64,000 nt of DNA from Elmis aenea (lineage: Eukaryota > Arthropoda > Insecta > Coleoptera > Elmidae). The position numbers were made by a program, and so were the translations under genes. The stretch spans positions 53,281,924 through 53,345,923 of the forward strand of contig OX393581.1 in NCBI GenBank assembly GCA_947652605.1, given 5' to 3'. Shown in pieces: positions 23,581 to 34,495 of this stretch; position 1 is the first letter of the stretch, and each line of letters opens with the position of its first letter. The notes beneath the pieces are model-generated. The model saw only the letters and a program-made list of their open reading frames with translations, was not told the origin of the DNA and made no database searches.

Positions 23581-25067
23581 ACTAAAAAAAGGACGAAATC
23601 CCCACAGGAAAAAGGACTCAAAATACCCTTACCTTGATAAACATAACCAAACAAAAAAAAAAATCCCAAAGAAAGAGGCTCGAAAACGCCTTTCACTTAC
23701 AACAACCTAACCGACTCTACATCTGAGAAGATAAGCTACTAAATGAAAATTAAAAACTATCCACGGTACAGGTAAAATACCACTTGGCTAATTAGGAGAT
23801 CGAAATTTACGCCATACTAAACCGATTATTCCAGCGTCGCGCCTTACGTTAACACATACGGCTACTCAAATCCGCGCAGCATAATCTAAGTCCATTACCG
23901 CCGAGCAAAACATCCAAACTAATCAGACATAAAAACGCGCCTATCAATGCGTGCAAAACATGTCTTCCTCATAAGACAAAATAACTGACTTAGCAGTCCT
24001 AACATAACCGCTAAATCGAACAATTTCACCACGATAAGTTTCCTGCCCAAAACCACTTTTTAGCCAAATCCGCCGGAGCGTAATCGAAACTTATCAACTT
24101 CCTACGGCCTCAACGTGCAGCAGCTAAATGGCAATTCTAACTATAAGCGCGTTATCATGATATCGATTAGCGAGCCAATCTCTCCCTAACATGGTTAGCC
24201 TTTTGGTAACCGGGGCCATGACAGCGGTAATTACCAAAATCGGACCAAAAATTAAAATTAAACCACTTCCCAAAACGCTCTCCCTTTGTATCCCGTTAAT
24301 GGTGATAAAAGCTTATTTATACCCCCAACACGAATCTTATTAAACTAACTTAAGCAACCTAAAACTAAATTAAAGTACCTAGAAACTACGTTAAACTACC
24401 GCTACTCGCGATAGAGCCAGAAACTACGAAAACCAAAAAAATTTAAAAAACCGGTAGGAATCGAAAAATGTCTTGTTCGGTGCGAAGGCGGTCTATGTTG
24501 TCCCTCAGGTTAGGCCGGGAGCCACATAGCCGAGGAAAAGAAACTAAAAAGTATATAACCTAGCACCAATTCACTCTGACAGAGGCGGCGCGGTTTAAGT
24601 CCCTAGGGAGTCAGAGGCCGAGACGATCGCATGTCTTCATATCCATTCATCCATCACCAAGCTCACTGAATAATCAAAATTAAAAAAAGGAAACGACAAA
24701 ATAGGTAAACCAATTTAGGATCAGAGGCAGGCGGACCTAAGTGCTAGGAAAGTACCCTACAACGCACTAACAAAGGTCCATTCAAATCCGACTACGGTCG
24801 AGCCCTGATAAAATCCTAAGTAGAACGACAACATGTCTTTGGGATCAGAGGCCAACGGACGACAGGTCCATTTAAAATCCGACAACGGTCGAGCACCTGA
24901 TAAAATCCACAAAACGACATGTCGTAAACAGTCAAACAGACTAAGGATGTTAATGCCAGACGGTTCAAAGGTGGGGATTTTTAGGGGGCTTTTACCCCTG
25001 CCAGTTCCTAGCGATGGTGTATTCGTAAACCCCAGCCAACAGGGCGGTAGACATAAACGACCGATGG
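23581..25067. other. Noncoding tail of the LTR element between pol and PPT
   Basis: No envelope or other long frame was found in either strand. A two-copy repeat of about 120 bp (GGATCAGAGGC..GGTCGAGC..CCTGATAAAATCC) occurs at about 24,718 and 24,842. The plus-strand frame at 24,833-25,075 is a product of this repeat, not a gene. Confidence 0.7.
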
Positions 25068-28000
25068 TTACTTAAAACCACTAGTGTCACCCCTTAGGTC
25101 TTTGACGTGCCACACGCCTACGTCTTTGCCATGTTCATTGACTAGTCTATAGGTGGCCGTCCCCGTCCTTTCTTTGACTGTGCAACGAACGTATTTGGGT
25201 GCTAGCTTCTGAGCAAATTTGTCAGCAGCGCTAGACAGCACTACATTCTTCTTCCAAACCGTGTCTCCACGTTCAAATTGTACGGTGCGCCTCCGAAGAT
25301 CATAGCGTCCCTTATTCCGTTCGTACGACTCTTTCAATCGAACACCTACCGCTTCATATACCTCAGACAGTTGGTTAACATCTCGAACTAGTTGTTCGCG
25401 TTTTTCCAGTGTCAGCTCTTCTGGGGAAAGATTCTCCAACTTCCCATAATAATCTCCATTGGCCGGTACCGTACGACCAAAATTGAGAAAGGAGGGTGTT
25501 TGTCCTGTCACCTCATGAACTGCGTTCCGCAAGGCATGACCAACCCTATAAATCTCAACATCCCACAACCGGTGATTGTCTTTAACATACGATCGAATCG
25601 CCGTACCAATGACCTTATTAACCCGCTCGACAGGATTCACCTGAGGATGGTAACTAGCATTGTACCAAACCTTCTGCACCTTGTAATGATCGATTAACTT
25701 CTTAAACACCGAGCTCTTAAACTGGACACCATTGTCACACATGACTATTTGGGGCACACCAAAGAGGAGAAAAACATCATTTTCCAAAAACTTAACAACT
25801 GCGGAACTAGTAGCTTGGCTCACTGGCTTCAACAACGTAAACTTCGTGAACCAATCTGAAACGACTAACAAAAATGCATTTCCCTTAGTTGAACGAGGGA
25901 AAGGGCCCATGATATCTACTGAGATCAATTGAAATGGATATCGAACAGACTTCTCTTTGCCCATCAACCCAAACCTAGCAAAAGTAGGCGATTTACTCCC
26001 AAGACAAACTTCACAACGACGTACATAACGAGAGACGTCTCTTTTCATCTTAGGCCAGTAATACTTCTCGCCCAACTTCTGCAAAGTCTTAAAACAACCT
26101 AAATGGGCCGACGTGGGATCATCGTGACATTCCCTTAAAAGTTCCGACCTATATTTCTTAGGAACGACCAACTTCCACTCGATCAGATTGGACACAAGAT
26201 TATGTTTGTTCGCAACGTACTTGTAAATCAAACCATCCTCCTCTTTGAAGTTTGGATACGACTCAGCGTGAGCAGCAATCTTGTTTAACAACTGTAAATA
26301 CCACGGCTCCCTATCTGCATCTACAACTTTGAGAGTACTAATTTGAGCTGGGGCTCGGGACAGGGCGTCTGGGACCACATTGAACCTCCCCTTGCGATGA
26401 ACTATATCGAATACGTGTTGAGAAAGACGCAAGCTCCATCGGGCAAGTCGACCACTAGGATTCTGTAACTTAGCTAACCATAACAACGAATAATGATCAG
26501 TCACCACCGTAAATTTAGAACCCTCAACATAAGGACGATACTTGTCGATACCAAATAACACTGCTAAACACTCTTTCTCGGTAGCCGAATAATTCTTTTC
26601 CGCGCTGCTCACTGAGCGGCTAGCATAGGCAATTACCTTCTCGTCGTCACCTTCACCCTGGATCAAAACGGCAGCGAGACCGACATCTGACGCGTCGGTT
26701 TGAATAATAAAAGGTTTACTATAATCGGGACTAGACAAAATCGGAGCAGACACCAACAACTGTTTAATGTGCTGAAAACTCTCTTCAGCGTGAGGATTCC
26801 ACTTCACCGACTGCCTCTTACCTTTACCTTTCAGCAAGTTTAATATCGGGGAAACGAACGAAGAAAAATCCGGGATGAAACGGCGATACCAGCCCGCCAT
26901 GCCCAGAAAACGTTTGATTTCTGTAGTGGTCCTTGGAGCAGGATACTCCACTATAGCCTTTACTTTATCCGGATCGGTACGAAGCCCATGCTGATCCACA
27001 ACAAATCCTAGATACGATAAAGACGGCTTACAAAATTCACATTTGTCGAAATTGACTGTTAAACCGGCAGAATTCAACCGTTTAAAAACCTCAGATAACG
27101 TTTCCATGTGGCCGTCGAAAGTCTGGGACACCACAATAATATCGTCCAAGTACACAAAAACATTGTCAAATTTGGGGCCTAAAAGATTGTCCATTAACCT
27201 TTGTAACGTCTGTGGACTATTATGTAGCCCAAACGGAAGAACGACAAACTCAAATAAACCCCTGCGAGGAATAGTAAAAGCAGTTTTCTCCCACGAATCA
27301 GGAGAAAGAGGAATTTGCCAGAATGCTTTCTTCAAGTCGATGGAAGTCAGAAAACGAGCGTCTCGAAGTCGATCTAAAATATCTGAAACGAAAGGGAGCG
27401 GATACGAGTCCCTCCTGGTCACTGAATTAAGACGTCGGCCGTCAAAGCAAAATCTTAAACTGCCATCCTTCTTTTTAACCATCACCACTGGTGAATTCCA
27501 GGGAGATGAAGATGGCCTAATCACCCCCAACTCCATCATCTCGTCTACTTCCTTATTCACAGCTTCTAACATAGCTGGAGACAAAGGAAAATACCTCTGC
27601 TTTACGGGTTCTGCGTCCCCAGTATCTATGCGATGCTGTACACAATTAACACGGCCTAACTTTGGACCACTGATTACCTTAAACTGGTTGACTATTATCT
27701 TTAGGCGACGTTTCTGCCTATCGTCCAGATCATCCTGCGAGTGAATAACTTTCAAAGTATCGATATGTGTCGGTACTACAAAAGAATTTCTACCAAAGTT
27801 AGCCTTCAAACCAAACAAGTAACAACAGTCTGCACCTAACGTAAGATTAGTAGATATGGAATCTGACACTAAAAGGGAAATTTCCTTAACCTGTCCATCC
27901 ACAGATAAAGGCACTACTACATGTCCTAGCACAGACTGATTGGCACCATCGGCCGTTTGTAACAACGGCGCATTTAACATCCTAGTCAGCTTAAGTCCTA

Positions 28001-28280
28001 GCTTATCGATCAAAAATAAACCATGCTTTCCCAATACTGACTGGTTAGCCCCTGAATCCAACAACGCAAGGATTTGTTCACCCAGAATAGATACATATAA
28101 GAAAGGTCGGTTATCCTGTTGACGATGACAAAACACGGCGTCTGTACGAGCTGATGCTTTGCAAAAATTACCAACAGTCGTCAACCAGGACTTCCAATGT
28201 TCACGTTCCGAGTCTAATTCTTGGGAGGAGGGTCCTGTACGCTGGAAGGACAGGCCCTCGTTTGCAGGTTTTTTGTACCA
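25068..28280 (-). CDS. pol: pol polyprotein (PR-RT-RNaseH-IN), -1 frame to gag
   Basis: Open frame of 1,071 codons counted from the upstream stop at 28,281. It lies in the -1 frame relative to gag and overlaps it by about 67 nt, so it should be made as a Gag-Pol fusion. Protease: LLDSGANQSVLG. Reverse transcriptase: LPFGLHNSP-type region and FVYLDDII (codon 345 counted from 28,184). RNase H: IQTDASDVGLAAVL and the TDHYSL motif. Integrase: HLGCFKTL..CEVC zinc site, then VDIMGPF, CDNGVQF and NPVERVNK for D, D and E. No stops occur in the frame, which is consistent with recent activity. There is no host function. Confidence 0.95.
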   Translation of the reverse strand, partial: WYKKPANEGLSFQRTGPSSQELDSEREHWKSWLTTVGNFCKASARTDAVFCHRQQDNRPFLYVSILGEQILALLDSGANQSVLGKHGLFLIDKLGLKLTRMLNAPLLQTADGANQSVLGHVVVPLSVDGQVKEISLLVSDSISTNLTLGADCCYLFGLKANFGRNSFVVPTHIDTLKVIHSQDDLDDRQKRRLKIIVNQFKVISGPKLGRVNCVQHRIDTGDAEPVKQRYFPLSPAMLEAVNKEVDEMMELGVIRPSSSPWNSPVVMVKKKDGSLRFCFDGRRLNSVTRRDSYPLPFVSDILDRLRDARFLTSIDLKKAFWQIPLSPDSWEKTAFTIPRRGLFEFVVLPFGLHNSPQTLQRLMDNLLGPKFDNVFVYLDDIIVVSQTFDGHMETLSEVFKRLNSAGLTVNFDKCEFCKPSLSYLGFVVDQHGLRTDPDKVKAIVEYPAPRTTTEIKRFLGMAGWYRRFIPDFSSFVSPILNLLKGKGKRQSVKWNPHAEESFQHIKQLLVSAPILSSPDYSKPFIIQTDASDVGLAAVLIQGEGDDEKVIAYASRSVSSAEKNYSATEKECLAVLFGIDKYRPYVEGSKFTVVTDHYSLLWLAKLQNPSGRLARWSLRLSQHVFDIVHRKGRFNVVPDALSRAPAQISTLKVVDADREPWYLQLLNKIAAHAESYPNFKEEDGLIYKYVANKHNLVSNLIEWKLVVPKKYRSELLRECHDDPTSAHLGCFKTLQKLGEKYYWPKMKRDVSRYVRRCEVCLGSKSPTFARFGLMGKEKSVRYPFQLISVDIMGPFPRSTKGNAFLLVVSDWFTKFTLLKPVSQATSSAVVKFLENDVFLLFGVPQIVMCDNGVQFKSSVFKKLIDHYKVQKVWYNASYHPQVNPVERVNKVIGTAIRSYVKDNHRLWDVEIYRVGHALRNAVHEVTGQTPSFLNFGRTVPANGDYYGKLENLSPEELTLEKREQLVRDVNQLSEVYEAVGVRLKESYERNKGRYDLRRRTVQFERGDTVWKKNVVLSSAADKFAQKLAPKYVRCTVKERTGTATYRLVNEHGKDVGVWHVKDLRGDTSGFK

Positions 28281-29821
28281 CTACACTTGGGACAAGAAGG
28301 AGAAACTACGTCCGGCGTACCGCAATTATAGCAGAACAACGTTCTATCCGCCGAACAATTACGAAAACCGTGACCTGACGTACGACAATTCCAGCATCTC
28401 AAGCTCGACTCCTTCCGAAAACCACGTTGAGATTCTCGAGAGCTCTGATGCGCAACCTCCTGTCTATCTGACTGGGCACCCGCCGAAGAATCGCGACGCG
28501 AAATGGAATGTACATTCCTTTTTTGTGGCGTGTTAGGTTGTCTATACGCTAAATCTGGCTCTAGGGGCGAACTATCAACGTTATTACCGCTCCTATATTT
28601 AGCATTTTGAACCTTAGTCTCTTCAAGACGTCGACAGTACGTAATTAGTTCGTCTATAGACGTAACGGGAACTAACGATAAATGACTAGCGTAATATGGG
28701 TGCAAGTTCTTCAAAATATACTTCAGTCGATCCGGGTCGGCATAAGAGCATGTCAGTCGATTAAACATATTGATCATCACGGCTATATATAAATTGGGCT
28801 TCTCATCGGGGCCTTGCTTGCGCGCGCGGATTTCAGACCATAATTCCTCGTCATAGTCCAGAGGTAAAAAGTTTAAACGCAACTGTGCTACCAGCTCTGG
28901 CCAACTATGAACGCGATTTCTTATGGATCTAAACCATATTAAAGCCTGACCTTCGAATAGATCAATAGCACTACTGAACAATTGAGATTCCGACACGTTT
29001 CGAGCGACTTGTAGCTCTTCAACTCGTTCCAGAAAATAATTAAGCCCCATACGAGTGGCATCCCCACAAAACTTAAGATTCCACTTAACCACCGGAACCG
29101 AAGGGACAGGCGTAACAGACAAAACCGGCTGATTATGCGCTAAAATAACCGACGGCCTAGGATTAAAATTTAAGTTCCGTACCCGACTAACAAAAGCCGG
29201 CTCTTGCATTTTACTAGGCGAAGCTGGAGTTGATGCTTGAGCGTCCGTATCTTTGTTATCAACCCGTGTCGACTCCTGATGCTCACCATCATTTTGAACC
29301 ACCACGTCCTCACCATCTCCCGGCGGCATACTAGCGACTTCCTGAACCGACAGGATCGATCGTTCCATCACAACCGCCAAATCATTATAATGTATCTCGG
29401 GGTTCTCGAATATTGAGGTTAAACCGTCTAATAAATTTGAACAGCAACTTTCCATTTTAGAAATAGTCTCTTTAATATTTTCCGCAACGGGAACATACTT
29501 AACTCGGGTGAGGACATGCATAACACGAGTGTATAACTTATTGTATTCGCTCGTCAACGGCTTCAAACTAAATTCATCTACTAACGACACTAAAGTTTCT
29601 AATTTACTTCCACAAATGTCTAGTTCGCTTGGTGTGTCGAGTTCTACTCGAGCATACCCTTTACTCAATGAAGGATCGCTTCCTTCCAACCTTAATTGCT
29701 TGCGCAGAAGCTTACGTCTGTCGTCCACCTTTAAACCTGTGGAATCGACACCACGAATCAAGAGTTCGAAGGACAACTCGTCCTTGAGCAAATAATTAAC
29801 GAAAACCCTTGGCTCCTCCAT
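28214..29821 (-). CDS. gag: gag polyprotein
   Basis: 535 residues from the ATG at 29,821 (MEEPRVFVNYLL); longer readings begin at TTG. The capsid-like middle contains a FEGQALIWFRSIRN..WPELVAQLRLNF retrotransposon-gag signature, the region that packs capsids. The C-terminus has two zinc knuckles: CWNCRTSGHGFRNCS (CX2CX4HX4C) and a variant CYNCGTPDVVSPSCPKC. The frame is intact and ends TAG 54 nt past the frameshift heptamer. Confidence 0.95.
   Translation of the reverse strand: MEEPRVFVNYLLKDELSFELLIRGVDSTGLKVDDRRKLLRKQLRLEGSDPSLSKGYARVELDTPSELDICGSKLETLVSLVDEFSLKPLTSEYNKLYTRVMHVLTRVKYVPVAENIKETISKMESCCSNLLDGLTSIFENPEIHYNDLAVVMERSILSVQEVASMPPGDGEDVVVQNDGEHQESTRVDNKDTDAQASTPASPSKMQEPAFVSRVRNLNFNPRPSVILAHNQPVLSVTPVPSVPVVKWNLKFCGDATRMGLNYFLERVEELQVARNVSESQLFSSAIDLFEGQALIWFRSIRNRVHSWPELVAQLRLNFLPLDYDEELWSEIRARKQGPDEKPNLYIAVMINMFNRLTCSYADPDRLKYILKNLHPYYASHLSLVPVTSIDELITYCRRLEETKVQNAKYRSGNNVDSSPLEPDLAYRQPNTPQKRNVHSISRRDSSAGAQSDRQEVAHQSSRESQRGFRKESSLRCWNCRTSGHGFRNCSADRTLFCYNCGTPDVVSPSCPKCSGTKNLQTRACPSSVQDPPPKN
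28228..28274 (-). promoter_or_regulatory. Predicted -1 ribosomal frameshift signal at the gag-pol junction
   Basis: On the minus strand the heptamer A AAA AAC (28,274-28,268) sits in gag phase. An 8-nt spacer follows (CTGCAAAC), then a hairpin: GAGGGCCTGT (28,259-28,250) pairs with ACAGGACCCTC (28,238-28,228) with one bulged A and an 11-nt loop. Heptamer, spacer and stem match the standard retroviral arrangement, and gag stops at 28,214, within the pol overlap. Confidence 0.85.
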
Positions 29822-30035
29822 TTCAACCAAGACAGCAAGAAAGCCTTAATTTAAAAAATTATCAAAACCTTATCTCAAGCCAGAGAACGATACTGAACCT
29901 AGATAAAATAATCAAACTCAAGGAGCATACACCTTAACGGCAACGATCCCCCCAAAAATCAAAAAAACTAAATGAAAAATGACAACCCACCAGCTGTTGT
30001 AACCTTTCATCCAAAAAAAAAATACTAAACTTTGG

Positions 30036-30053
30036 GCCCCACGTTGGGCGCCA
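30036..30053 (-). promoter_or_regulatory. Primer binding site, tRNA-Lys type
   Basis: In the element's sense TGGCGCCCAACGTGGGGC lies two bases after the 5' LTR. This is the classic lysine tRNA complementary site used by many retroelements. Confidence 0.9.
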
Positions 30054-30055
30054 CG

Positions 30056-31095
30056 TGTAACACTTTGACACCCTCTCAGTGTTAAATGACCGGGCTCTTG
30101 GTCGGTGGCAAGGATCGTGGGTTCACAAACAAAACAAAAAAAAACTAATCTAAATAAACAATTTAATAAATCAATAAAAGGGCGCCAAGTTATTTGGTTG
30201 ATTCTCCTTAACAAATAACTAAAACAAGGAACTTTTTAGCATTGAAGTTTTCTGAATACTGAAAATAAATTTGTACCGCGCTTACAATACAGGCCTTAAC
30301 TTAATATCTACCCCCATTGTTGGTGCACTTAGTTGAGGCGATCCTGGCGGAAGATGCCGTTCCAGTTGGTTGGAGGACACGCTACTTCTGCGAACGTGAC
30401 CGTTGCTAACGGCGGACAGATGGCGTTCCTAGCGGAGTGGTTCTAGTACACGCTACAGCTGCGTACTCGACGGCTCGGTGAACTGCGTATTACGCACGTG
30501 CCACCGGTTAGGAACACTCCCACCTACTAGATAATGCTTACGCGGCACTTCGCTGAACATTTATAATCACTTGCGAGATTTAACTACATTTATCACTCGC
30601 AAATATCCGTACAAACACTCAAATACGTTGATACATCGTAAGTAATCTTTTCAGTACACTTGCTAGATTTAACTACATTTATCACTAGCAAATATCCGTA
30701 CAAACACTCAAATACGTCGATACACCGTAAGTAATCCATTCAGCACACTGGCTAGACTTAACTACACCCATCACCAGCAAATATCCGTACAAACACTCAA
30801 ATACGTCGATACATCGTAAGTAATCCATTCAGCACACTTGCTAGATTTAACCACATCCAAATTCACACCACGTGCTTGACTCACGCAGATCCCAGAGCCC
30901 GTGTCCTCCCTCTGACAACGGCCCGACAGGAAGTGCCATTTTTACCCACGCTAAACTGAGAAATTTGCAAAAGCGACGTTGCCACGTCTAACTCAACAAT
31001 TTTAATTTAAAGATGAGACGTTGTCACGTCTAAATCATAATTTGAAATACAGGTGCTGGGTTGCCAAATCTGTACACGGCTTTTAAACCGTTACA
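30056..31095 (-). repeat. 5' LTR
   Basis: 1,040 bp, matching the LTR at 22,527-23,566 at every position I compared. It should contain the element's promoter (U3) with the 89-bp repeats at 30,570-30,859. Confidence 0.95.
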
Positions 31096-31330
31096 ACTTG
31101 TTAAAAAGTATTTGAGAAAACTTTGAACACGACCATCTTTACATTCACCACATATTTTTATACGGGACACCAACATTAACTGATCATTTTGGTTAATAAA
31201 ACATAAGTACATGAATATTACCGCGAAATGTCATTGATTTTAGGTTAGAATAATCCTATAGTACTGGTCGCAATTATGAACGAGGCGGCACATTCATTTT
31301 GCACAAATTTTCAAACAGAACAGCGATTTA
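31096..31330 (-). repeat. Spliced-family copy C, right part
   Basis: After the ACTT duplication, sequence resumes the family: GTTAAAAAGTATTTGAG corresponds to GATGTTGAAAAAATACTC in A and B, and AGTACTGGTCG..GAGGCGGCACATTC is shared. Confidence 0.6.
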
Positions 31331-32865
31331 TTCAATACGTTTGATTTTATGTACCAAAACAACTTTTTATATATTTGAAATCAAAATAACAAAGCAAAAA
31401 AGTTCACGTGGTAATTAATTAAACACATAATTCATTTCCGCGAACACTATGTTTTCCAAACAGAGCTATGAAATTAATTTGTCATGACTAGATATAGACA
31501 TTTTGTACAAGTATATTCTGGGGCCGTTTCAATTTGTTTAGTTATAATAATTACAGCAAAATGAACACAAAAATCATTTTTAGTGGTAAGAGGCTGTTCA
31601 CATTGTCGTAAAAAAGTTAAGGATGACAACAAACAAGATTTATTAATCGAGTGAAGAGATAATAGAATCGGCCATGTTTGACCGACATTTTCTGATGCGC
31701 ATGTAGTACTAAAATTAGGAAATAGTTCAAACAGTAATTATATTAGCATATTAAGGGGATTTTTGCTAGCAGGAATAGATGTACCGACTTTAAATAAAGC
31801 ATGTAAATTTAATACCCGAGAATTTTTACAAAAAATTACTTTAAGTTCCTAAATAGATTAAATTACTGAACTAAAAAACAGATACGTATATTACCTTTTT
31901 AAGACGAGCAACTGCTAATATCCAAAATGTTTTTAAGACACTTTATTTAGTTTTGACGACAATTGATGTTACAAAAATCACAAATACAGCGATAGAGCGC
32001 GCAACTCTGATTATTGACCGAACAAACACGTGCATTATCTATTTGACGACATTGAAAATCTTTTTTGCTGTTAAAAGAATGTTGGGGTCATATACGAACG
32101 ACCTATAATGTGATAACATGTGAATGATGTACTAAAGCAGGTACAAAATATATGTACAGGATTATTTTTAAGTAAAGTAATCATTTTAAATTAAAACTTT
32201 GCACACAGATTATGTACATATAATACAAACCTAAACAACACTATTGACTCTTGATAAATTACTAAAATCAGTTAAAAGCAATTTAAGCAAAATCTTAAAT
32301 TAAAGCAAATGAAGATATTTTTTTTTCTTACACACTGCTTAGTTGAAAATAATTGTATAAATGACCACGAACAACTTTTATATCCTATTAATAAATAACA
32401 GCTATACAATACATTTAATTTACGTACAAAATATACATACATTTTCTTAATAAAGCCGATTGCATTGCACAACAAATGTTATTTAACATTTTTAAAACAA
32501 TTGGATTGGGTTTACAACGAAATTTTTAATTTAAATAATGCAGCAAAACCTAACGTTTAAAAAAAAATAAAATAAAGGCAGGGGGTTTGTACCAAAAAGA
32601 ATTTTACCTTTTTAGAACGATTTCCTTGAAGTTTTAAATGCATCGATCTGATTTTAATACAACCAACACTTTTTGAAAAAATAAATACCCCACTCACAAT
32701 AATTAATGATTATTAGTATAAAACGTAATATTTATTTAAACACATCACGAAATAACCCATCTGCGTCTATTCCATCCGATAATCGGCATGTAACTGGTGA
32801 TAAGGACGTATGTATCCCGCTATACAATTCACTTTAAATACTTAATTGTACTGGCTTATCAGAGT
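31331..32865. other. Intergenic, nothing recognised
   Basis: AT-rich sequence with only short low-complexity frames. Confidence 0.45.
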
Positions 32866-33145
32866 TGTGGCAATAGCTGAGTGGGTCCGTCAGCAAATTA
32901 ACTTTGTTAATTTGTGGACGAGATTGGGTCCTGGGATCGAGCCCAGGAGGATGGTTGGTTGGCCACTCAGGATTTTGTCATAACTTGCGTCCGCGCATTA
33001 CGGCGCGGTTTCAACGCAAAAAATTTCAATTTTTTGAAATTCCTCCCACCGCCGAGTGTAATTTTACACTCGGAGGCGATTGGATTTGAACGTAGGACCC
33101 TGCGCATGACAAACAGGAGTATAACCATTCAGCTAACCACAGCTT
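32866..33145. mobile_element. SINE-like element with tRNA-like heads at both ends in opposite orientation
   Basis: The plus strand starts with an A-box-like TAGCTGAGTGGG and a B-box-like GGGATCGAGCCC with a long variable-arm region. The other end, read on the minus strand, has TGGTTAGCTGAATGG and GTTCAAATCC. Between them lie CGCGCATTACGGCGCG and a self-complementary AAATTTCAATTTTTTGAAATT. The frame at 32,914-33,267 is spurious. Confidence 0.6.
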
Positions 33146-33894
33146 ATGATAGTGAAAAGTTATTTGGTATATTAGTGTTTATTCTTGACGAAAATTTAAA
33201 CTTTGAAAAATACGTTAGAACTCTAAAAATACTTTTTTTTAACAACTTCTATCATCCATTCCACTAAGTATGCATATATATAAATATTATTGATTCGCAA
33301 AAAAAAAAAATTGCAAAAATGGGGGCCGCATTTTAAATCAATTTTTAGAATTTGAAATTTTTTAAAGTAGACACAATTGTTAGACTTGTTAAATTAACTT
33401 TTAATGTTTCTTTTCGCTAAACAAATTGTCTAAAATGGTTATAAAACCTACACGAAAATTCACACATGAATGCACTTAGATCACTTCTCAATAGATACCG
33501 CGGGTCAGTATATACGTGGTAATAAAAATAATAGACTTTTGGATGCAAAAAAATAGAAAAAAGCAGCATGGGGCGCTTTGCAAGTCAAATTTAAGCATCA
33601 AGATTATTTTTACACAATTTTTAACTATTTATGTTCCTTCTTGCTACACAAATTGTGTCTAAATGCCTTAAATAAACGAAAATACATTTACTTTGTACTA
33701 GTTAGATAGATCAGCTTACTAGAAAGTTTTAACACGTTCTTGATAATATATTTGGCAACTTTATGTGATAAAAATGTTCGATTACTTATGTATTAACATA
33801 AATGAAAAACGACTTTATTGAAAATTGAATACTCTATCATTTTTTGAAGGATCTATGGTAGTGCGTCTATATCACTGTATCACCTTCAAGTTTA
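33146..33894. other. Intergenic, old repeat fragments
   Basis: It contains phrases that recur at 34-35.4 kb (for example CATCCATTCC/CCACTAAGTAT and GATTATTTTT..AATTTTTAACTATT), suggesting an old degraded repeat. No gene seen. Confidence 0.4.
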
Positions 33895-34322
33895 TCTCAA
33901 GTTTAATTACATTACGAAACACAATGGAGTATACAACTAGGCAACGTTTAATACATGCAGTGAATGGAAAACAATAATTCGAGATAATTCTTTCAGAAAA
34001 TATATTTACAACTGTTAAACAACTTTTTTACGACTTTTTCCATACATCCCACTAAGTATAGTTTAATTATAAATTTTTCGGATGCCGCATAAGTGAAAAA
34101 AAACTGCATGGTCCGTTTAATTACATTGCAAAACACAATGGAGTATACAATTAGGCAACGTTTAATACATGCAGTGAAAGGAAAACAATTCGAGATAATT
34201 CTTTCAGAAAATACATTTACAACTGTTAAACAACTTTTTTACGACTTTTCCCATACATCCCACTAAGTATAGTTTAATTGTAAATTTTTCGGATGCCGCA
34301 TAAGTGAAAAAAAAACTGCCAA
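33895..34322. repeat. 214-bp tandem duplication
   Basis: The block ACACAATGGAGTATACAA..CATACATCCCACTAAG..GATGCCGCATAAGTG occurs twice with a 214-bp offset and few differences. Confidence 0.85.
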
Positions 34323-34495
34323 ATTGCATGGTCCGTTAATCAAGTCAAATTTTAAGCACCTTTGATTGTTTTTGAAATAATCACCATTAAACAATTAAGT
34401 TACCTCCTCGCTGAAGAAATTGCCTTGAATGGTTACCTATATGAAAACTCACACACAAATGCACTTAGATTAGATCAGTTTTAAAACAGTTTACT

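Larger units (their letters stand above)
22527..31095 (-). mobile_element. Full-length Ty3/Gypsy LTR retrotransposon
   Basis: The 8,569-bp element is transcribed right to left: 5' LTR, tRNA-Lys primer site, gag, -1 frameshift to pol, 1.5-kb noncoding tail, polypurine tract, 3' LTR. The target site ACTT is duplicated at 22,523-22,526 and 31,096-31,099. Both LTRs are 1,040 bp and I found no difference reading them side by side. Both frames are open. It is therefore young and may be competent for movement. There is no envelope frame. Pol domain order PR-RT-RNaseH-IN places it in Ty3/Gypsy. Confidence 0.95.

Noticed and set aside
23581..25067. Envelope gene of an errantivirus
   Set aside because: No frame of useful length, signal peptide or furin-like site in any frame between pol and the 3' LTR.
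27043..27744. 233-residue plus-strand frame
   Set aside because: Antisense shadow of the intact reverse transcriptase region of pol.
32914..33267. 117-residue frame
   Set aside because: It crosses a tRNA-like SINE structure and has no protein similarity that I recognise.
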